Below, piece by piece: positions 53,582 through 64,000 of a stretch of 64,000 nt of DNA. Each line of letters opens with the position of its first letter. Position 1 is the first letter of the stretch. The notes beneath the pieces were generated by a model. It saw nothing but the letters and a program-made list of their open reading frames with translations, was not told the DNA's origin and did not search any database. Made by a program: the position numbers and the translations under genes. This DNA comes from Capronia americana (Eukaryota > Ascomycota > Eurotiomycetes > Chaetothyriales > Herpotrichiellaceae), in the NCBI GenBank assembly GCA_016110215.1, contig JADWQD010000008.1:1-64000 (forward strand), read 5' to 3'.

Positions 53582-54818
53582 ATGACGACGACACAAACGG
53601 TGCAAGCATTGGTGCTGCATGGTGCGAAAGACCTTCGGCTGGTGAGAAGAACGCGAACCATTCCATGAAAAGCAGGAGGCTGACGGACTCTTGCCCGGAT
53701 AGGAGACAAGACAACCACCTGCTCTGCGACCCGAGGAAGTCCAAATAGCAGTGAAAGCCACGGGCATATGCGGTTCAGATCTGCACTACTACAACCACGG
53801 CCGTAATGGGAACTTTGTCATCCAGGCACCGCTTGTTCTCGGCCATGAGGCATCAGGTGTCGTGACCGCCGTCCCAGAACTCGCGGATGGTGTATCAAGT
53901 CTCAAAGTGGGCGACAGGGTGGCCATGGAAGTCGGCGTTCCCTGTCGATCATGCAATTTGTGCTCGATTGGCAGATACAACCTGTGTCCAACACTCTCCT
54001 TTAGGTCCTCGGCAAAGACCTTCCCGCACGCAGACGGCACGCTGCAGACGCTGATCTCACAACCGGCCAGCATGTGCCATCAATTGCCAGAGAATGTCAC
54101 TTTCGAGCAAGGAGCCCTTGTCGAGCCCTTGGCGGTTTCGTTACATGCGCTAAACAGAAGTCAGAGTGCAGGATCCGGCATCGGAGTACCTTTGGTCGGC
54201 TCAACAGCTTTGGTCCTCGGTGCAGGCGCTGTGGGAATGCTGACAGCTGCTGCGCTGTCAGTCGCCGGTGTGGCTGAGATCGTGATTGCAGATATTGACG
54301 CTCCAAGGTTGAAGATCGCTGCGGGCTTGGGCGGTGGTCGGTTCAAGCTGAAGACATTTCAGCTTCCTCGAAAAGCACCCGCCCCGACGATTGAGGAGAC
54401 CTTTGCTGGAGCTCAAGAGCTTGCAGCAGAGGTGGGCAAATCGGCAGGACTAGATTCAGGATTCGATCGGGTATTTGAATGCACGGGTGTTCCCTCATGC
54501 GTGCAGCTAGGTATTTTTGCAACCACCGCAGGCGGAAAGCTAGTGCTCGTCGGCATGGGCACCCCGACGCAGACCCTTCCTCTAGGAGCGGCTGCGCTGA
54601 GAGAAGTCGACATCATCGGTGTCTTCCGGTATGCGAATTGCTATCCCGCAGCTATAGCATTGTTTGCCAGTGGCAAGCTAGACGGGGTTGTGGAAGACCT
54701 TGTCACTCACCGTGTTGCACTCGCGGACGGAGAGAAGGCGTTTAGATTGGCCTTGAATCAAGCAAAGCAAGGCGAGGACGAAGGGAGAGTGCCAGTGAAA
54801 GTTGTCATCACATCGTGA
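53582..54818 (+). CDS. Zinc-dependent polyol/xylitol dehydrogenase-type MDR
   Basis: Predicted 391 residues from exons 53582-53641 and 53703-54818. Oxidises a sugar alcohol to a ketose with NAD. Catalytic zinc ligands lie in GICGSDLHYY (Cys) and LGHEASG (His-Glu). The structural-type Cys loop CRSCNLCSIGRYNLC is present, and the coenzyme fold begins LVLGAGAVGML. The Asp after strand 2 (IADIDAPR) favours NAD. The YNHGRNG and RVAMEVGVPC segments place it with sorbitol/xylitol dehydrogenases. Insertions around AGLGGGRFKLKTF make it longer than the usual 350-360 residues, so the substrate may differ. Confidence 0.9.
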
Positions 54819-55059
54819 TATGAGGGAAAGCTTTGTTCAATGCACCCATATCAACTTCTTCCAGAGGCTTGAATACGCAGTAATGTACTAGCTTAACTGC
54901 GCGGTGACGTCATCCAGGCACATGCCCGACGCGTCGGTCTCTAACCAACTGTCATAGCGATCGGCTGTTTCCTGCGCCCCAGATAAGAGTGTCTTGTGAG
55001 TTACCACACAGTATTGATCCGAACCCATTTTTGGTCGCCGACTTCCCTCATCGACCAAG

Positions 55060-56030
55060 ATGTCTGTGCGAAAAATTTTGATTTCAGGCGCCACGGGCAA
55101 GCAAGGGGGAGCTGTTGTCAAAGCTCTACTCGCCGATCCTCCCCCGTTCGACTACGAGATTCTCGCCCTCACCCGCAAAACCACCTCGAATTCAGCCAAA
55201 GCCCTATCGTCTAATCCTAAAGTCACCCTGATTGAAGGCGACTTGGAGGACTGCGCCGCTATTTTCAAGAAGGCCGGCGGTGTTGGCGCAGTATGGGGCG
55301 TGTTCTGCGTGACCATCCCAAATCTCAAGAGCAAGGTCGAGGGTCTGGAGACCGAGCAGGGCACCAGATTGATCGATGCCGCGATCGAAAACAATGTCAA
55401 GCACTTTGTCTATACCTCGGTCGACCGTGGCGGAGCCGAAAAGTCTGAAGTCAACGCTACTTATGTCCCGCATTTCGTATCCAAAGTATGTCCGGACTCC
55501 ATAACTTGAGGAATGTAGCACGGGCTGACCGACCCCAGTACAAAGTTGAAAAGTATCTCAAAGAAGTGACTCATGCCTCAGGCATGACATATACCATCCT
55601 GAGGCCGACAGCCTTCATGGATAATCTCAAACCAAACTTTCCCGGACGAATCTTCGCTGCAACATGGCACACCTTGGGCGATAAACCACTTCAATTGGTT
55701 GCTGTCAGGGACATTGGTGTCTTCGCAGCTTTAGCATTCGCGAAGTCCGACACGGACGACTATAAGAATACAGCAATCAGCCTCGCTGGCTGCGACCTCA
55801 CCCAAGCGCAGGCGGAGGAAATCTTTTGGAAAGTCTTGGGGCGTCCGATGCCACGCGCATACGATTTCGTCAGCAATCTCCTCCTGTATATGATACCCGA
55901 AATGGGAACAATGTTCAAGTGGTTCAGGGAAGAAGGGTACGGCTCGGACCTGGCCCAGTGCCGGAGACTGAATGAGAAAATGCTCGATTTTGAGGGATAC
56001 CTCCGAGAGGAGAGTGGTTTCAAGCGTTAA
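55060..56030 (+). CDS. NmrA-like NAD(P)-binding protein
   Basis: Predicted 305 residues from exons 55060-55485 and 55539-56030. Rossmann motif GATGKQGGAVV at residues 10-20 is the hallmark of the NmrA/HSCARG group of atypical SDRs, which lack the Tyr-x3-Lys active site and often sense NADPH/NADP. Other marks: LTRKTTS after strand 2, FVYTSVDRGG, and ILRPTAFMDN. Role could be redox sensing or an isoflavone-reductase-like activity; sequence cannot decide. It follows the polyol dehydrogenase on the same strand after 240 bases. Confidence 0.88.
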
Positions 56031-57776
56031 GTTGCGGAAGTTGGTAATGTTGATCGCAATCATGTTTGCTCAACCAGTCGTGGCCCTGAAGTGCTAGGAA
56101 ATGTATACCCATAGGCGCGCCAACATCTCAGCTCGATTTCTAATTGAACATTATTGGTATGGAGCACGTAGATCGGTGACGGGCCGGCGGCCTGCAATCT
56201 AGCAAGTACGCACTGTCAGTGACCCGTCCACGTCACCATTGGAGAAAGCCCACGAGTAGTCGAACAGGATGCTGGAATGCATACGAGGCCGCCCTAAGCT
56301 TACGTCGCACCGACTACTTGGCCACACCCGCCATCGAAGGCGCGCGAGGTCCGCTCTATCGAGGCGCCAATCTCTGGGCATTGGGTATGAGCATGTAGCA
56401 ATAAGACGAAGGTGCTTCCACGATCAAAGGCAAGAAGCGAGGCCGGCAGCAATGCGGGCGAGATGGACATGCAAAGCTGCAGGAACGAGAGCCTTGGAGG
56501 CAGTGATTGGCTGGGATGGCCCGGGCTCATCTTAGCGAAGCGCTAGGACCGATTTGAAACACACGCTAATGTTTGAAGCGACTCCACTTCCAAGTCTCCG
56601 CCCCTATCCTTGGGCTTCACTTTCTCCTCTCTTCTCTCTCACAGCTTGGGAGGTCGAGATTGAGAGGGGCTACAAGGACTTCCTTGTCTGTCCCACCACT
56701 GTCCAGGATATTGCGCAACGACTGGGAAGATATTCGCGCGCCCGTTGATCGCGCGGCATTGATGTCGCCGACGATATCACCTTCAACCTCACATGCGCTC
56801 TGAGGTCTGTGATATTGTTCACAAGTGAAGTAAACAGGACAGAGTACCTCGTACTGACAGCTCGTTGGCCAAGGCCTCTCCACAAAGCTTTATCACCTTA
56901 TCACAAGATCGACGAAAATGCTCCGCGCCAACCGAGTGCCTCTCTGGCTCCCTGGCGCGCCACGCGAAAATCAAGCTCCTGAAACACCATCTCCTTCGGA
57001 TCTAGACCCTTTGTTCTGCATGGTGATACTGCAGGCAGTCAAGTATTGGCTATCCGCTGCCACACCATTGGAAAGGTTGCGCAACCATCCACGGTCCAGG
57101 TCCTTTTCCACCTGTAGACGGCAAAGGCAGCGACTCTCCCGCAGCCTTCTCCCCAGAAAGGGATCTATCTTCATGGATCAAGCATCATCCGTGCGAACGG
57201 CTCCATCGCCCCTTGCGCTTAGATGCCGATCTGGTTTCCCATATCCATGCTCCACTCGCTCATCTGCTGGTCCAACGCTCTTGTCCTCGTGAACAGCGCG
57301 CAGCCATATTTTCTGCCTGACCCTCAGGTGTCCGCTGACCGCAAACCGCAGGTGAAGTCGCTCGCTTGTCGTCCAGCCGTTCCTTACCATTGTTCACACG
57401 ACCAAGCAACGACAATGCTTGCGCAGGCATTGTAGGACACTCTTTGTTCTCCCACGGTCAATGTGATCAATTGTCACTCCTTTGTATCTCACTCCCTTTG
57501 TTTGTTCTTTGACAATCATTTGCGCCACGACCGAGTCGTTCACTTCTTCTGCTTCTTGAGCTTCGACCAGTTTCGAACAAACCAATCCTTTCAGACACAG
57601 ATACTCTGTGAGTACATTCGGTCTTCTCAAAGACTTAGATCTTCGACCATTACACTCTTGCAAATACCCAACGCCTGTACAACTCACCTTGCTGGTCAAG
57701 TCGACAACTATATTCTTCTCCGGCCAGAAGCAACCTTTCTCAATCCAGTGATTCCTGCGAATCTTCCAAGCTCGCC
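56031..57776. other. Long intergenic region
   Basis: 1.7 kb without a supported gene. The last 350 bases are pyrimidine-rich and look like promoter and 5' UTR of the secreted DUF7492 gene. Short open frames (for example 56918-57292 on +) show no family features. Confidence 0.5.
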
Positions 57777-59942
57777 ATGCCGATCAAATCAATTCTCAGC
57801 AGCGCCCTCATCGGGTTGATTGCCTCAGCACCATTCGCGTCGGCGCACAGTTGGGTTGAACAATTGATGGTCATCGCACCGAATGGTACTTTGGTTGGCG
57901 AACCAGGTTTTCCTCGTGGGAATGTCTTACGCGGGACTCCTGGGTTCAGCGATCCGACCATGGTCAATCTCATTCCCCCGGATGGTCGCACTATCAACCA
58001 GATCGTCCCGTCCGACCTCATGTGCAAATCATCCCAGACTTCTCAGACCCAGACGGATGGTTCTCCCAGACTGCAGGCGGCTCCTGGGGACGCTGTTGCG
58101 TTGCGATTTCAAGAGAATGGCCATGTGACCTTGCCAGACAACCAACCCGGCAAGCCACAGAATCGTGGCACAATCTACGTCTACGGCACCAGTCAAGCCA
58201 GCCCTGACGACTCTTTCCTCGCCATCCACCGTATGTGGACTCCTGATGGTACGGGTGGTGACGGTCGTGGTCGCCTTCTTTCCACCCGCAACTTCGACGA
58301 TGGTCAATGCTACCAAACCAACGGTGGTCCAATCTCCCAACAGCGACAACAACAATTCAATCATCCGTTTGATATGGTGATGGGCAATGATCTTTGGTGC
58401 CAACAAGATATCCAACTTCCAGCTGACATCGCCCCGGGTCAACCCTACACACTCTATTGGGTGTGGGATTGGCCCACTATGCCAGGCACTTTTGGGTTTC
58501 CAAATGGCAAGCAGGAAATTTACACGACTTGCATGGATATTGATGTTGTTGGTGACTCTGGCATTGTTCCTGTCTCCAAGGCACAAGTCAACTTTGCCCA
58601 AGGCCAGCCGTATGACATTGCTGCTGTTGCCGATCAAATGTCCGACATTGCCAACCCGACCGCAGTCACAGGTCAGACCATCCCTTTCTCGAACGTTCCC
58701 ACTACCTTCCTCACGGGCATCGTTGCCTCGTCGACAACTACCACTCCGTTGCTGACCTTTTCGTCCCCTACAGGTTCTACAATTGCCTTCTCTGCCTCCG
58801 CTACCGGTCCCGTTGCTGGCGGTGCAAGCGAAGCTAGTATCTCCGCGGCCGCCGCAACCGACACTGCCATTCCCGCATTCTTGTCCGTCCACACTGGCTC
58901 GTCCGATGGTCCAGGCCTCGAGACGCAGACCTTTACCGTTATTCCCATCGGCGTGACCGCAACCGATTCAGCTCAACCTACTGGTGACGCCGATGGTAAT
59001 GGCCGTGGTGGCCGTGGTGGCGACAACAACAGTACGTTGTCTCTTCCCCCTGCTTTCGTGAAGTTACTTTTGAAGTGGTTTAAGAAAGCTTCTGCTAACT
59101 CGGTCGACCCGTCAGAACCTCAAGTGACGGGAGTACCCAATGCAGTCGGCAACGCTCAACAAGTTGCGACTTTCACAGAGTACGAGTCAGTCACTCAAAC
59201 TCTCCTGCAGACTGTCTATGTGACCAAGTACACCAAGCGTAATGCAGGTGAGTCATATCCCGCCGGTCCTACCTTTGCGTCCGATGGTTTTTCTTCCCCT
59301 CCAACCTCACCCTTCCCTCGCGCTCCCACCACGCGGCCAAACCTGAATTTCACCCATTCTGGTGCTCCACCACCGTGGATCACCGGTGCGCGGGCTTCAA
59401 GGACTCGTCGGCCTCATGGTCGACCTACAGGATGGCCAGAGCAGAATGACAGCAGCGGTGGACATGGCTATGGCGACGGCGAATATACGACAACGTCCAC
59501 GTCAGTGGATCAAACCACCATCACTGTCCAGAGCATTGTCAGCTTGACGACGTATATGCCATCTGCCTCTTCGCCTGCCGCCGCCGCTGCTGCCGAGTCC
59601 ACACCCATCTCTGCCTCATCCTTGCCAGCGCTTGCAACCACTGATTCCATGTCATCCACCTCCACATTCACATACACAGCTACCATCACAGTCATCCCCA
59701 CCATATCCACATCTTCATTGTCATTGCTCGTCTCTGCCTCATTACCACCACCATCATCATCATCCGTACAGCACCAGCCGCAGTCACTAACAATCATGCC
59801 AATTCCAGACCCTGCCGCAACTCCCGCACCCGCGCCCGTATCAACAGACCACGCCGCTTTCCGTCTCCGAGCAAGAAATCCGTTCGTCCTCCTTGGATGG
59901 ATGTCGGCAGAGGACGCGAAGACGACGTCACCTTCCTCATAA
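57777..59942 (+). CDS. Secreted DUF7492 protein with N-terminal histidine (LPMO-like)
   Basis: Up to 721 residues. Signal peptide 1-23 ends ASA, so the mature protein starts HSWVEQL with an N-terminal His. A second His lies in ENGHVTL (residue 116), and aromatics in LYWVWDWP could sit next to a metal. Cys at DLMC, GQCYQ, DLWCQ and TTCMD suggest disulfides. This domain (about 24-260) matches fungal DUF7492. From about 270 the protein is Ser/Thr/Pro-rich, as in wall-linked proteins. A likely 84-base intron (59032-59115; GTACGT, GCTAAC, GTCAG) is a multiple of three and free of stops, so the continuous reading probably includes 28 spurious residues. Another GTGAGT donor near 59249 has no clear partner. 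Copper binding is inferred, not shown. Confidence 0.8.
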   Translation: MPIKSILSSALIGLIASAPFASAHSWVEQLMVIAPNGTLVGEPGFPRGNVLRGTPGFSDPTMVNLIPPDGRTINQIVPSDLMCKSSQTSQTQTDGSPRLQAAPGDAVALRFQENGHVTLPDNQPGKPQNRGTIYVYGTSQASPDDSFLAIHRMWTPDGTGGDGRGRLLSTRNFDDGQCYQTNGGPISQQRQQQFNHPFDMVMGNDLWCQQDIQLPADIAPGQPYTLYWVWDWPTMPGTFGFPNGKQEIYTTCMDIDVVGDSGIVPVSKAQVNFAQGQPYDIAAVADQMSDIANPTAVTGQTIPFSNVPTTFLTGIVASSTTTTPLLTFSSPTGSTIAFSASATGPVAGGASEASISAAAATDTAIPAFLSVHTGSSDGPGLETQTFTVIPIGVTATDSAQPTGDADGNGRGGRGGDNNSTLSLPPAFVKLLLKWFKKASANSVDPSEPQVTGVPNAVGNAQQVATFTEYESVTQTLLQTVYVTKYTKRNAGESYPAGPTFASDGFSSPPTSPFPRAPTTRPNLNFTHSGAPPPWITGARASRTRRPHGRPTGWPEQNDSSGGHGYGDGEYTTTSTSVDQTTITVQSIVSLTTYMPSASSPAAAAAAESTPISASSLPALATTDSMSSTSTFTYTATITVIPTISTSSLSLLVSASLPPPSSSSVQHQPQSLTIMPIPDPAATPAPAPVSTDHAAFRLRARNPFVLLGWMSAEDAKTTSPSS

Positions 59943-61056
59943 TTGATAGTGAGGAGCGAGGAGTGACGAGTGAGCTTGTGTGCACCGTACTGTTCTGGAA
60001 CCGTGCAGGATGAACTAGCTGGACTGGCTGGCTGGACACGACAGGACAACCGGCACGACGAAAAGGAAGCTGGGTTGGTCGGCTGGCTGACTGGCTGGCT
60101 GGCTCTGCCCAACGAACGAGTCACAGCGGCGTAAAGGTGCCGTTGACGTTGACGTTGACGTTGACTGGACGAGATGAGACGATCCGATCTTCATTGCATG
60201 ATCTAGATATGTAACACACACATACCCACACATACTCACACATATGACCGGATCCAGATATGAATGCTGAAGCTTGCACATATGACTATGTAGCCACCGT
60301 GTACTGTAGGTATTCTCGAGCATACCATGAATAGTACCTACGCATGAGCCACTATTGGAACTGTACTGTACTGCGCGTAGACGTGGACATGGACATGAAC
60401 ATGAACATGCGTCCATACCGCTTACTCCCCTCTACTTATCACTTCCTACTCTCTACACAGTACTTACCGCTCTGGTCGTACTAATCTCTACACGTCGTGC
60501 GCGCTGGGCGAATCAAACGTACATACACGTACACTGCGGTACAATATAGCATAGTACATACAATACTGCGCAGTAAGCAAAGGTCCGTCAACGCTGTTTC
60601 TCCAGGAAGAGGACTCCGTACTGCGTAGGGACTTCGACAAAGACCACGTCCCTGGACTTTTTTTTCAGTGTTTAATCCTACCTAGGTTCAGGGCGTTGTC
60701 GTTGTTGCGTGTGAGAGAAAGAACAGAGAGCGCTCGTGTCGAGATTTATTCAAGCATTAAGTGGTATTGTATTACGCTATGTTTAACCGGAGTGGTATGT
60801 ATATGTGGGCGCGAGCGTGGAAGTGTCCTTGCTCCTCATACAGGCATAGGGGCATAGGTGTACGTAGCAGACAGCCAGCCCACCAGCACCTCCCCGCAAC
60901 GCCGCCGTCGAACTTATCATCTAATTACCATTCATTTGCAAGGCCATCCTACTCGGTGTGCCGCCGCTGTTCTATCGCTCCAAAAACGGTATCGTACAAG
61001 TACAAGTGAGGGAGGGGTTGTTCCTCTGTGCGTAGCGAAGAGAGCGCGGCTAGCCC
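59943..61056. other. Repeat-rich intergenic region
   Basis: 1.1 kb between convergent genes. Contains GGCTGACT-type tetramers about 60070-60101, a GTTGAC hexamer repeat about 60142-60165, and ATGAAC/ATGGAC hexamers about 60385-60408. No gene seen. Confidence 0.65.
60070..60165. repeat. GGCT/GACT tetramers and (GTTGAC)n hexamers
   Basis: Short imperfect tandem tracts with the same GGCTGGCTGACT wording as seen near 48.41 kb, both downstream of a + gene. Confidence 0.8.
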
Positions 61057-62319
61057 TCACGATGATTTGATGGGCTTTGCGTATTTCAGCTCCGTTCCCC
61101 AGATGTAGTCCCAGAATTTGGATGTTACGCCAAACCTAAAAGCAGTCGGTCAGTCAGCCATTCTGTTTCATTCATCAAACAAGTCAGGATATCTGTTATG
61201 GTGTGCTTACCCGAGTTCAAAGTCTTGGTAATGGTGTGCGAGATGGTATTTCTTCAACTCGCGCACAAAAGCCGGCAATTGATGGTGGTGTAGCCAGTAG
61301 TGCGTGCAGTCGTAGCAGATATATCCGAAAATGCCACCGGAGAACACCGTGATGGCGGCGTACCAGTTATACCAGAAGACTGCGTGCGCGAGCTTGTAGA
61401 ATGGCGTGGCCAGGATGAGGAACAGCGTCGGCGGCATAACCAGTCGGTATTTGTCCATGGGAAGATAGTGGTGAATGCCGTGGAGCAGGAAATGCAGCGT
61501 CAAAAAGACCGGGTGGTCGGGCAAGTAGTAGTCGACGTGGAATAGGAACCGGTGCAGAAGGTACTCGACCAATGTCCACAGGAAGAGTCCCAGGCACCAA
61601 TACCCCACTCCCTCGGCCGTGTATGTGAGATTGCTGATGCCTAGATATGAGCCGTAGATGACGGGTGGCAGCCACAGAGTTGGCACGACAAACCAGGCCG
61701 TCTTGCTCAAAGGTTCGAGGAAGTTCCCGAACAGGGGTGCGGAATCGCCGCCCTTGTAGTGTCGCGGTCGGTGAATCTGCTCGAGATAGAACTCCTTCGA
61801 GAATTTGCTGAACAGCATCTGTGGGAAGAGGGGTCTGTTTAGGTCCAGAAATTTGTGCGTTTTCCAATCTTGATTCAAATCCGTCTCTTTCGAGAGATCA
61901 TCTTCCGAGGACATGCCTGTCGAAGCGTACAGTGGTCGGGACGGGAGGCCATTGGTATCGACACCGTGGGCCTTCAGTTGCTCGTTGCCTTCTTTCGTGG
62001 CTGGGAGCGGAACGATCTGGTCCGGGTTCGAAGCATCGACTGCGGTCTTCAAGACCGATTCCGTAGGCATAAAGCCGACGAGGCTTTCGTCCAGGATCTC
62101 GTACGCAGTTTCGGTGTGGAAATGCGACACCTCGTCTTCCATGATGGCCTTGACATCTTTGCCCGCGAACTCCAGTATGAGCTCGCCACCACCCGGGTGG
62201 TCGTCGATGAAGTCGGTCACATCAAACACCTTCTCGCCGATCGTGACATAGCACGACTCCTTGTTGTTATGCTGTTCCACCTCGGCGCGGGTGATGGTAG
62301 GGAGCGTTCGGCCAGGCAT
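61057..62319 (-). CDS. scs7: Sphingolipid fatty-acid 2-hydroxylase
   Basis: Predicted 395 residues from exons 62319-61211 and 61135-61057 (75-base intron). ER enzyme adding the alpha-hydroxyl to the very-long-chain acyl group of ceramides. Cytochrome b5 domain at residues 5-85 with the haem motif HPGG (41-44). Four spans follow with the di-iron His boxes HRFLFH, HFLLHGIHH, HYWLHHH and HLAHHYQD. The C-terminal FGVTSKFWDYIWGT is also typical. Length is close to yeast Scs7. The start is the ATG giving MPGRTLP; a longer in-frame reading to 62541 does not align with the family. Divergent from the RING-YEATS gene. Confidence 0.95.
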
Positions 62320-62866
62320 CGTGGAGGGTAGCTGGCGGGGATGAGGACGACAAGCGGCCAAAAGATCGACAGCGCAAACAAGAATGAGGGCTAGAACTGA
62401 ATGAAGAGCTGAAATCTCAGCATTGGGCAAGGGGAGACGCTGACAGGTCGCTGGGTTTATGCTTCGTCGATTTTGCCTCGTCGAGAATTCGGTCTGCATG
62501 TCATGCAACTTGCAATTTTTAGGGGGCGTCCCAGGCACCAACCGTGTCCTCTGAAACCAATCGCGGGTGTTTTGGGGGGGCCCAGAATGCCGGTGCCTTC
62601 CGCAGCCGGCGCCCAGAAGTCACTCCACATATGACGCCAACCATCGTATTGTGCTCTCGTACTCCGTACTATTACATAATGCTGCAAGGTCTACGGCGAG
62701 CTGGACGAGCCTCAAGCACAATGAAATCTCAAAGGGAGGCGAAGGAGGCAACAGCCCGGCCTTGCTCTCCTACATCCTCCTGCCTAACCCCAAGTGCGAC
62801 AAATTGGCGACGACGAAGAAAATCATCTCCGCCCTGAGGCCTGTGATATATCCCTCCTCCCTCATA
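62320..62866. other. Divergent promoter between scs7 and RING-YEATS gene
   Basis: About 550 bases, no gene supported. Confidence 0.5.
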
Positions 62867-63819
62867 ATGAAGCGCAAAGCTGAGTCCTCGGATGCGAGCG
62901 TGCCGTCGACGACGAGTGACGCCTCGACATCTGCAAAGGAGAAAAGCGTCGACCATGACGATCTTTGTCCCATCTGCCATTTACTCCTATACAAACCAGT
63001 CCGCACAAGATGTAATCATACCATGTGCGAGTCTTGCATGGCTCAATGGGCAGATGTATCAATTTCCTCCCAGTTGGCCCATGTCGGCTTGGATGACGAG
63101 GCTACGGTCTTCCTTCCTCATGACGTCGAAACACGCTGTCCCATGTGTCGGACATCCACCAATTCCGTACCTGATCCAACTAGGGAAAGGGCTCTTCAGC
63201 GTGACTATCCCTCATCCTACCAGGCACGAGAGATCGAGTCCAAGACAGGCGAGGAAGACGACTTCGGTTCCACCGTCGAGACCTTGACCGTCTACATCGG
63301 GAACGAGCACACAGAGATCAGGGCCGCCGAAGGTTCCAACAACAAGCATCAGTGGAAGTTTTTCGTCCGCCCCTCACGGACGGACCTGATCGAAGAAATC
63401 CAAATCTTTCTGGTAAGTTCTGTATGTTCCCCCCGGGCAATTTGAGCTCGCCAACTTGTGACATCTAGCATCCCACGTTCAGAAATCCCATTGTTGTGCT
63501 TGACAGACCACCCTACGCCGTCACACGGTTGGGATGGGGCTACTTCACGATATATGCGAATGTCATTTTGAAGGCCGGCTACAGCTGGCTCAGTTCCGAC
63601 GCCGAAGACACCCGTGACGGCGCTCCAAAAGGGAAATTGCCGCTGGAATGGCAGTTGGATTTCGCTGGCCGTGGGTCTCAAGGAAGACTGAGACTGAAAG
63701 TGAGAAAAGAGAAAGAAGGCCAAGAAGTCGAAGACGAAGCACAGCGAAAACAGATTCAGCGACTTTGGGCAAGGCAGCGAGAGACCGATCCCGATTACGC
63801 CGAGCCTCGCGAAGGTTGA
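62867..63819 (+). CDS. RING-finger and YEATS-domain protein
   Basis: Predicted 298 residues from exons 62867-63412 and 63469-63819 (56-base intron). C3HC4 RING with Cys34, Cys37, Cys49, His51, Cys54, Cys57, Cys91 and Cys94; the gap between the third and fourth pairs is long (33 residues). From about 138 to 260 a YEATS fold is readable: ETLTVYIGN, HQWKFFVRP, IFLHPTFRNP, PPYAVTRLGWGYF. The GWG(Y/E)F turn is the acyl-lysine pocket segment of YEATS readers. A charged helix ends the chain. RING implies E3 ubiquitin ligase activity, YEATS implies binding of acylated histone lysine; together they suggest a chromatin-reading ligase, which is inference. The start is the ATG giving MKRKAESS. Confidence 0.88.
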
Positions 63820-64000
63820 AGATGGCGGCGGTACACCAGAATGGCTCAGTACGAGGCTTCCGTCTATTCAGCATTTGGAACAATTCAATGCTCAGTGTGT
63901 TGCCATTCCAACAAAGGTGAAACCTTGGTCAGGCTCGATTCCTTTCTTACCGGGTTTCTTTGTCAAATTGGCGTCACATTGTCCGCGTCTTTGTTCCTTT
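63820..64000. other. Downstream of RING-YEATS gene, window edge
   Basis: 180 bases; probable 3' UTR. No gene seen. Confidence 0.4.

Noticed and set aside
56918..57292. 124-codon + frame in the long intergenic stretch
   Set aside because: No domain, signal or codon pattern; likely chance ORF upstream of the secreted protein gene.
970..63819. One large biosynthetic gene cluster
   Set aside because: No PKS, NRPS, terpene or RiPP core enzyme is present, and neighbouring functions are mostly housekeeping or unrelated.

Overview
This window is nuclear DNA of a filamentous ascomycete (Pezizomycotina). The coding regions are eukaryotic. They are interrupted by short introns, mostly 42-90 bases, with GT-AG borders and CTAAC/CTGAC-like branch sites. 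Many products belong to families typical of filamentous fungi: DUF3433 membrane proteins, a Zn2Cys6 regulator, NmrA-like, SIT-type siderophore carrier, DUF7492 secreted protein, fungal Uls1-like SNF2 and a RING-YEATS protein. The order cannot be fixed by reading alone; a Eurotiomycete/black-yeast-like or Dothideomycete origin is only a guess. No rRNA, convincing tRNA, transposon, CRISPR or viral sequence was seen.

Layout. 1-8 kb: two neighbouring DUF3433 multi-membrane proteins on +, the second internally duplicated. 8.4-10.2 kb: a kelch-type membrane protein on -. 11.7-13.2 kb: an eight-exon FMN-dependent 2-hydroxy-acid oxidase. 13.6-17.8 kb: a ubiquitin-like/membrane (HERP-like) protein and mitochondrial phosphatidylserine decarboxylase. 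18.2-22.9 kb: a divergent pair of a Ser-rich membrane protein (-) and an intracellular LysM protein (+). 23.1-30.2 kb: a mirror-symmetric block of two divergent dehydrogenase/regulator pairs (SDR<- ->TF, TF<- ->SDR) meeting tail to tail. 30.2-34.3 kb: a coiled-coil protein, a freestanding DUF2156 aminoacyl-tRNA transferase resembling fungal ergosteryl-glycine synthase, and a tiny Cys-rich ORF. 35.7-39.6 kb: a Uls1-like SNF2/RING translocase. 40-45.3 kb: a divergent anion-type MFS carrier and GH31 glycosidase. 46.2-48.0 kb: a siderophore carrier with GATA motifs upstream. 48.1-49.0 kb: repeat-rich DNA and a long hairpin. 49.1-56.0 kb: peroxisomal fatty-acyl ABC transporter, D-2-hydroxyacid dehydrogenase, polyol-type zinc dehydrogenase and NmrA-like protein. 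57.8-59.9 kb: secreted DUF7492 protein with an LPMO-like N-terminal histidine. 61.1-63.8 kb: sphingolipid fatty-acid 2-hydroxylase (Scs7) divergent from a RING-YEATS protein.

There is no single obvious biosynthetic cluster. Several genes touch membrane lipids (Psd1, Scs7, Pxa1-like, DUF2156 steryl-aminoacyl candidate, very-long-chain-type SDR), but they are scattered and this may be chance. The most interesting items are the DUF2156 protein, the histidine-brace DUF7492 protein, the mirrored SDR/TF block, the RING-YEATS fusion, paired Pumilio-type sites after the second DUF3433 gene, twin palindromes upstream of the Uls1-like gene, and a 21-base-pair hairpin near 48.9 kb. Splice sites were placed by eye: where exon sums are given, the reading frame closes exactly, but they remain predictions.
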